Positions 5,150 through 5,248 of a DNA stretch of 5,248 nucleotides are shown piece after piece (position 1 is the stretch's first letter; each line of letters starts with the position of its first letter). Under the pieces are notes generated by a model. It had not been told where the DNA came from, did not search any database, and saw only the letters and a program-made list of their open reading frames with translations. The stretch is from assembly GCA_948629335.1 (NCBI GenBank), contig CAPHZB010000079.1, positions 1 to 5,248 on the forward strand, in the 5' to 3' direction. The stretch is from an uncultured Bacilli bacterium (lineage in GTDB: Bacteria; Bacillota_I; Bacilli_A; RF39; UBA660). The translations under genes and the position numbers were made by a program.

Positions 5150-5242
5150 ATGACATTTTTATTTTTAGAAGATGTTCACATATATTTTTATAATTTTGGC
5201 TCAATTGCAGTGTTTGTGGGTAACAAAATAAAGGGAGACTAA
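5150..5242 (+). CDS. Possible 30-residue small ORF before the right-edge gene
   Basis: ATG at 5150 follows AGGAG (5142-5146) by only 3 nt and opens 30 codons, ending in TAA (5240-5242) that overlaps the AAGGAG of the presumed next gene. The peptide starts MTFLFLEDVHIYFYNFGS and ends NKIKGD. The stop/ribosome-binding-site overlap would suit translational coupling. However, a TATAAT at 5189-5194 lies inside it, which instead suggests a promoter for the next gene. No homology is recognised. Confidence 0.2.
   Translation: MTFLFLEDVHIYFYNFGSIAVFVGNKIKGD
5189..5194 (+). promoter_or_regulatory. Possible -10 box for a plus-strand gene beyond the right edge
   Basis: TATAAT, a perfect -10 hexamer. 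The best upstream -35 is weak (TTAGAA at 5165-5170, 18-bp spacer). If used, transcription would start near 5201, about 40 nt before a good ribosome binding site. Such hexamers also arise by chance in AT-rich DNA. Confidence 0.4.
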
Positions 5243-5248
5243 GGAGAA
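5241..5248 (+). promoter_or_regulatory. Ribosome binding site at the right window edge
   Basis: AAGGAGAA ends the window, preceded by a second purine-rich stretch, AAGGGAG (5231-5237). A plus-strand gene, divergent from the ABC transporter, probably starts within about ten bases past the edge. Its identity cannot be seen. Confidence 0.55.

Noticed and set aside
4928..5248. Riboswitch, tRNA or T-box element in the transporter upstream region
   Set aside because: No conserved riboswitch core, tRNA arms, T-box motif or terminator/antiterminator pair could be found; only promoter elements, repeats and weak small ORFs are visible.

Overview
The window is AT-rich and uses strong AGGAGG-like ribosome binding sites, sigma-A type promoters and U-tract hairpin terminators. 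This fits a low-GC Gram-positive bacterium, most likely a clostridial (Lachnospiraceae-like) Firmicute. The lineage is inferred from gene content and composition only.

Layout, left to right. Positions 1-48 are the 5' end of a group II intron on the minus strand, continuing beyond the left edge. It abuts the T-tract of a hairpin terminator (49-81), which ends a minus-strand pyruvate kinase gene (100-1524). A 195-bp divergent intergenic region (1525-1719) holds a promoter for each flanking gene, two perfect inverted repeats and a 10-bp-phased direct repeat. Rightward from it runs a gene for a NrtR-type transcription factor (1720-2385): a Nudix-like sensor domain with a decayed Nudix box, plus a C-terminal winged helix. 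A compact bidirectional terminator (2384-2412) separates it from a convergent minus-strand gene (2420-4927) for a single-polypeptide ABC transporter, with an N-terminal MacB/LolD-type ATPase, an FtsX-like permease and a very large extracytoplasmic domain. The last 321 bases (4928-5248) contain no confident gene. They hold the transporter promoter and leader, an AT-rich tract, a long imperfect direct repeat and, at the right edge, a probable promoter and ribosome binding site for a plus-strand gene starting just outside.

The most informative points are two. First, the intron lies exactly downstream of the pyk terminator hairpin, in the same orientation, as expected of the bacterial class C (IIC) introns that target terminators. 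Second, pyk and the NrtR-type regulator are divergently paired and share promoter-overlapping repeats, so the regulator may control a pyruvate kinase paralog. That regulation is an inference. The kinase carries an in-frame 18-bp tandem duplication at its start codon and several departures from usual pyruvate kinase signature residues.
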